Origin: an uncultured Oscillospiraceae bacterium | GTDB taxonomy: Bacteria > Bacillota > Clostridia > Oscillospirales > Acutalibacteraceae | DNA: 64,000 bases | Direction: 5' to 3' | NCBI GenBank assembly: GCA_949293315.1 | Contig: CASFCH010000004.1 | Location: 1-64,000, forward strand | Part shown: positions 60,650-64,000 of the stretch, one piece after another | How positions within the stretch are numbered: position 1 is the first letter of the stretch | Layout of the letters: each line of letters begins with the position of its first letter | The notes under the pieces: model-generated | What the model saw: the letters and a program-made list of their open reading frames with translations, nothing else | What the model was told of the DNA's origin: nothing | Databases searched by the model: none | Position numbers and translations under genes: made by a program

Positions 60650-62407
60650 ATGGCGTTAGACGGCGCTTACTTATACGGATTAAAACAGGAGATCGCCGCG
60701 GCGGCGGTCGGGAGCCGCGTGGAAAAGGTCCATCAGCCCGCGCGGGATGAGATCGTGCTGCACCTGAGGGGGCGCAGCGGCGCGCGCAAGCTGCTCATTT
60801 CCGTCCGGCCGGACAGTCCGCGCGTGCACTTTACGTCCCGCGCGCCGGAAAATCCCGATAAGCCCCCCATGCTCTGTATGCTGCTGCGCAAATATCTGAC
60901 CGGTGCGATACTCTCCGGTGTGGAGCAGGTCGGGATGGACCGTGTGCTGATCCTCGGGTTCGACGCCACGAACGAGATCGGAGACCCCGTTCGCCTCTCC
61001 CTGTACATTGAGATCATGGCCAAGCACAGCAACGCCATTCTGGTTAATGGGGACGGCAAGGTGATCGACAGCGTCAGGCGGATCGACGCCTCCAAGTCCT
61101 CCTATCGGGTCATTTTGCCGGGCGTGGATTATGTGCTTCCGCCGCAGCAGGATAAGCTGGATCTTTTGCAGTGTGACACGGACCGGATTTTACAGCATGT
61201 GCGGGGATTCGACACCGCCATGCTCTCCGGCGCGCTTCTCAAAGGCGTTCAGGGGGTCTCCCCGGTCGTGTGCCGGGAGGTGGCACACCGGGCCTGCGGC
61301 GAGGATGTGCGCGTATCAGAGCTCTCCGATGCGGGATGGAGTGCAGTCGGGGAACAGCTTGCGTCATTGAAAAGCTCCATCTTGAAGGGGCATTTTCAGC
61401 CGTGTATCGTATTGGATGATTCCGGGAAGCCGCGTGAATTTTCCTTTTTCCCGATCACGCAGTACGGCTCGGCCGCACAGGTGAAACCGTACGATACGCT
61501 CTCCGAGGTGCTGGACGATTTCTATTATGAGCGCGATGTGGTGGAGCGCACACGGCGGCGGGAACATGATCTGTTCAGGCTTCTCTCCACCCTGTGCGAA
61601 CGCGCGGCGCGCAAACTCAATGCCCGCCGGGCGGAACTCGAGTCCTGTAAGGACAAGGAGGCGCTGCGCATCCGGGCGGAGCTGATCAACGCGAACCTCT
61701 ATCGGCTTGAAAAGGGTTCCCTCTTCTATGAACTGGAAAACTACTATGACGAAAATCGTCCGCTGCGCATTCAGGCCGATCCGGCGCTCACCCCCGTCCA
61801 AAATGCACAGAAGTATTACCGGGAATATCGAAAGGCGTTCAACGCGGAAAAGGTCCTTGGAGGTCTGATTGCGGAATCGGAGCAGGAGGTCGCCTATCTG
61901 GACTCCGTGGCGGATGAGCTCTCCCGCGCCCAGACGCGTCAGGAGATCGACGAGATCCGGGAGGAGCTCTCCCGCAGCGGTTATCTCAAGCGGTCGTCTG
62001 CCAAGCAGCGCAAAACTGCGGCCCTGCCGCCGATGGAGTTTGTCACCTCCGACGGCTATCAGATACTTGTCGGCCGAAACAATTTACAGAATGATAAGCT
62101 CTCCCTGAAAACAGCGGCCAAAAGGGATCTCTGGTTCCACACCAAGGAGATTCCCGGCTCGCATGTCATCCTGCGCTGCGGCGATTCCATCCCTCCGGAG
62201 CGGTCGATTCTGGAGGCGGCGCAGGCGGCGGCCTTTTTCAGCCGGGCCTCCGACAGCACGCGTGTGGAGGTCGATTATACGTATGTCAAGGAGCTCAAGA
62301 AGCCTGTGGGTGCAAAGCCCGGAAAGGTGATCTATCACACGAACAAGACGGTCCTTGTCGATCCCAAACGGCCGGCGGATCCCGATTCGCGGACGGAGGC
62401 GGACTGA
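60650..62407 (+). CDS. rqcH: NFACT-family ribosome quality control protein RqcH
   Basis: 585 residues. N-terminal NFACT-N (MALDGAYLYGLKQEI..., NAILVNGDGKVIDSVRRID), a middle coiled coil (RRREHDLFRLLSTLCERAARKL...), and the C-terminal NFACT-R (FVTSDGYQILVGRNNLQNDKL, DLWFHTKEIPGSHVIL, VDYTYVKELKKPVGAKPGKVIYHTNKT). It adds alanine tails to stalled nascent chains on 50S subunits; older annotations call it a fibronectin-binding protein. The ATG at 60650 follows AAAGGAG. Confidence 0.95.
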   Translation: MALDGAYLYGLKQEIAAAAVGSRVEKVHQPARDEIVLHLRGRSGARKLLISVRPDSPRVHFTSRAPENPDKPPMLCMLLRKYLTGAILSGVEQVGMDRVLILGFDATNEIGDPVRLSLYIEIMAKHSNAILVNGDGKVIDSVRRIDASKSSYRVILPGVDYVLPPQQDKLDLLQCDTDRILQHVRGFDTAMLSGALLKGVQGVSPVVCREVAHRACGEDVRVSELSDAGWSAVGEQLASLKSSILKGHFQPCIVLDDSGKPREFSFFPITQYGSAAQVKPYDTLSEVLDDFYYERDVVERTRRREHDLFRLLSTLCERAARKLNARRAELESCKDKEALRIRAELINANLYRLEKGSLFYELENYYDENRPLRIQADPALTPVQNAQKYYREYRKAFNAEKVLGGLIAESEQEVAYLDSVADELSRAQTRQEIDEIREELSRSGYLKRSSAKQRKTAALPPMEFVTSDGYQILVGRNNLQNDKLSLKTAAKRDLWFHTKEIPGSHVILRCGDSIPPERSILEAAQAAAFFSRASDSTRVEVDYTYVKELKKPVGAKPGKVIYHTNKTVLVDPKRPADPDSRTEAD

Positions 62408-62464
62408 TCATGTACCGGCACGCTGATACAGAGTTGGCGGATGCGCGGAATTTTGATTTGCCTA

Positions 62465-62493
62465 TTGCGTAACAGGGCGGAAAAATGTAAAAT
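62465..62493 (+). promoter_or_regulatory. Promoter of ndk
   Basis: TTGCGT (62465-62470), 17 bases, TAAAAT (62488-62493), 40 bases before the ATG. Confidence 0.5.
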
Positions 62494-62532
62494 AATATGG
62501 AACAGACACAATGACGAAAGGCGGATATTTTT

Positions 62533-63000
62533 ATGTACTACAGCTTTATCATGCTCAAGCCCGACGCCCTCGAGCGCGATCTGACGCAGCAGATCCTTGG
62601 CTATCTGAAGGACGGCGGGATCGAGATCGACTGGATCAACACGGTCCGCGCCACCCGCGATCGCATTTTTACGCATTACGCGGATGTGATCGCCAAGGTG
62701 GGCGAGTCGTTTAAAGAGAAGGCCGCCCGCTATTTTGAGGGCAAATATGTGGTTCCGATCATCGTGAAGTCGGAGGATGAAAATATCATCTCCCGCGTGC
62801 GTGAGATCGTCGGCGCGACGGATCCGGTCAAGGCGGAAAAGGGGACGATCCGCGGCGATCTCGGGTGCGATTCCCTTCAGCGCTCCCTGGATGAGAACCG
62901 CTGCTGTGAAAACCTGATCCACGCGAGCGACTGCCCGGAGGCTTTCCGCACGGAGATCCAGATCTGGTTTGACCCGAGCGTCACCGCGCGCTATCTTTGA
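62533..63000 (+). CDS. ndk: Nucleoside diphosphate kinase
   Basis: 155 residues. N-terminal SFIMLKPDALERDL and the active-site histidine in ENLIHASDCPEAF. KGTIRGDLG is the expected nucleotide loop. It balances NTP pools. GAAAGG precedes the ATG. Confidence 0.94.
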   Translation: MYYSFIMLKPDALERDLTQQILGYLKDGGIEIDWINTVRATRDRIFTHYADVIAKVGESFKEKAARYFEGKYVVPIIVKSEDENIISRVREIVGATDPVKAEKGTIRGDLGCDSLQRSLDENRCCENLIHASDCPEAFRTEIQIWFDPSVTARYL

Positions 63001-63029
63001 GTTATCTTACCCACTTCGGAGGCGATCAA

Positions 63030-63803
63030 ATGGAGGAGAATATTCCTTTCCGCACCAGCCTGATGGGCTTTCATAAAGAGGACGTCATGAAATATATCGC
63101 GCAGCTTCAGGCGTCGCTTGCCGAGCACAGCGGAAACCGTGATCAGACGGAGCGCGATATCGCCGGACGGGATCAGGAGATCATCTCCCTGAAGGCGGAG
63201 AATGACCGCCTGACCGCCCAGCTCCGGGAGACCGAGCGCAGGCTGGCCGAAAAGGAGCGTGAGTGCGCCGACGCCATTGAGCGTGCGGAACAGGAGCGCT
63301 CCGATCTGGAGCAGGAATTCGGCCGCAAGCTGGAGGAGCGCGTGGGCCGTGCAAATGAAAGTGAGGAAAAGCTCAAGTCCATTCAGGCGCAGATCGGATC
63401 GCTGATGCTCGACGCGCAGCTGTACGCCGATAAGATCGTGGAGCAGGCGGAGGGGCGCGTGGCCTCCCTGACGACGGAGTATAAGGAGACGGCGCGCAGT
63501 GTGTCTGAGGATATCACCCGCTTTACGGCGGATCTCTCCGACACCACGGAGGCGCTCAACCGCTCGCTCGGCTCCCTGAAGGAGCGGCTTACCTCCATTT
63601 CCGATAAGCTGGAGCTGGCCACCCCGAGCCTATTCGAGGGGGAGAATGCGTTCCCCAAATTTACGGCGGAGTATGCGCGCAGGCATCCTCACACGGTGCA
63701 GTCCCCGGAATCTGCGGAGGGGACGACGCAGTTTGAGATCAATCTGGATAATCTGGAGATTTCGGCGGTGCATAACCGCAAAAAAGAGACTCCCGCCGAG
63801 TGA
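63030..63803 (+). CDS. DivIVA-like coiled-coil protein
   Basis: 257 residues. The N-terminus (MEENIPFRTSLMGFHKEDVMKYIAQLQ) has the DivIVA/GpsB pattern of a GF(X)K/R-D-V-x-Y-I lipid-binding motif. A long coiled coil (about 35-130) follows, then a second helical region and a polar C-terminus. A cell-pole or division-site scaffold is likely. CGGAGGCG precedes the ATG. Confidence 0.8.
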   Translation: MEENIPFRTSLMGFHKEDVMKYIAQLQASLAEHSGNRDQTERDIAGRDQEIISLKAENDRLTAQLRETERRLAEKERECADAIERAEQERSDLEQEFGRKLEERVGRANESEEKLKSIQAQIGSLMLDAQLYADKIVEQAEGRVASLTTEYKETARSVSEDITRFTADLSDTTEALNRSLGSLKERLTSISDKLELATPSLFEGENAFPKFTAEYARRHPHTVQSPESAEGTTQFEINLDNLEISAVHNRKKETPAE

Positions 63804-63830
63804 TCCGGCGGGGATACGGAGGCGTTTTCC

Positions 63831-64000
63831 TTGGCAACTGTTCACTGCACCACAGACGAATTAAAGCGCGTCGCTCAGACGATTTGCGCCGGAGACCGCG
63901 TGATCCTCTCCGGCACGGTCTATACCTCGCGCGACGCGGCGCACAAGCGGATTTTTGAGAAGCTCGCGGCGGAGGAGCCCCTGCCCTATGCGCTCGAGGG
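63831..64000 (+). CDS. Fe-S fumarate hydratase / tartrate dehydratase beta subunit (N-terminal part)
   Basis: The first 56 residues before the window ends. GDRVILSGTVYTSRDAAHKRIFEKLAAEEPLPYALEG is the conserved start of the class I fumarase beta (C-terminal) domain. TTG start with ACGGAGGCG seven bases upstream. The alpha subunit is not upstream in this window. Confidence 0.85.
   Translation, partial: MATVHCTTDELKRVAQTICAGDRVILSGTVYTSRDAAHKRIFEKLAAEEPLPYALE

Noticed and set aside
1..64000. CRISPR arrays, rRNA genes, insertion sequences with terminal repeats
   Set aside because: None seen on reading; the repeats found are terminators, the inversion sites and small dyads.

Overview
The window is chromosomal DNA of a GC-rich, endospore-forming member of the Firmicutes, class Clostridia, most likely Oscillospiraceae/Ruminococcaceae. 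Evidence: spore genes (gpr, a spoVAE-type gene, a CotF-like pair), a V-type ATP synthase operon, a T-box leader, zinc-type L28, HprK/GlcK next to WhiA/RapZ, consensus sigma-A promoters, and frequent GTG/TTG starts behind strong GGAGG sites. The family-level placement is inference from gene content. Most of the window is housekeeping DNA; accessory islands are short.

Layout. 1-2.9 kb: gpr (partial, minus) divergent from rpsT, a 59-aa membrane peptide, a NifX-like protein, and a membrane-anchored GH16 hydrolase. 3.1-6.7 kb: an accessory island made of a Hin-like serine recombinase, two inverted 24-bp sites around a short promoter-bearing segment, and a three-gene surface operon. 6.7-18 kb: spoVAE, lepA, alr, a HAD phosphatase, four tRNA genes, a PBP, alaS, a HIT protein, a P-loop kinase and a lipoprotein esterase. 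18-20.6 kb: membrane proteins, an EEP phosphatase, and an integrase remnant beside tRNA-Lys. 20.8-28.7 kb: an unknown protein, rpmB, recA-recX-rimO-pgsA, and a cysteine T-box ahead of cysE-cysS. 28.9-37.6 kb: nine-gene V-ATPase operon. 37.7-40.4 kb: CotF-like pair and a lone Mrr_N/nuclease-like/SIR2 protein. 40.4-52 kb: a GT4 glycosyltransferase divergent from hprK-glcK-murB-rapZ-whiA-dnaE-pfkA, then a Cof-type HAD. 52-57 kb: a large serine recombinase with a metal-site membrane protein, GtrA, a DtxR-type regulator, a candidate structured RNA, and a DUF4364 protein. 57-64 kb: uracil permease, DUF1858, trmK, a Nif3-like protein, rqcH, ndk, a DivIVA-like coiled-coil protein, and the start of a fumarase/tartrate dehydratase beta subunit.

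The strongest candidate for an undescribed system lies at 3.1-6.7 kb. Two copies of the same 24-bp palindromic site sit in inverted orientation, with central dinucleotides GT and AC, directly after the recombinase gene. They enclose about 124 bp carrying overlapping, oppositely facing promoters, just upstream of a surface-protein operon. This has the architecture of a Hin/Gin-type DNA-inversion switch and predicts phase variation of the surface genes. The second candidate is the SIR2 fusion protein at 38.4 kb, a possible stand-alone anti-phage NADase. The third is a promoter-hairpin-terminator transcription unit without a coding region at 56.25-56.47 kb.
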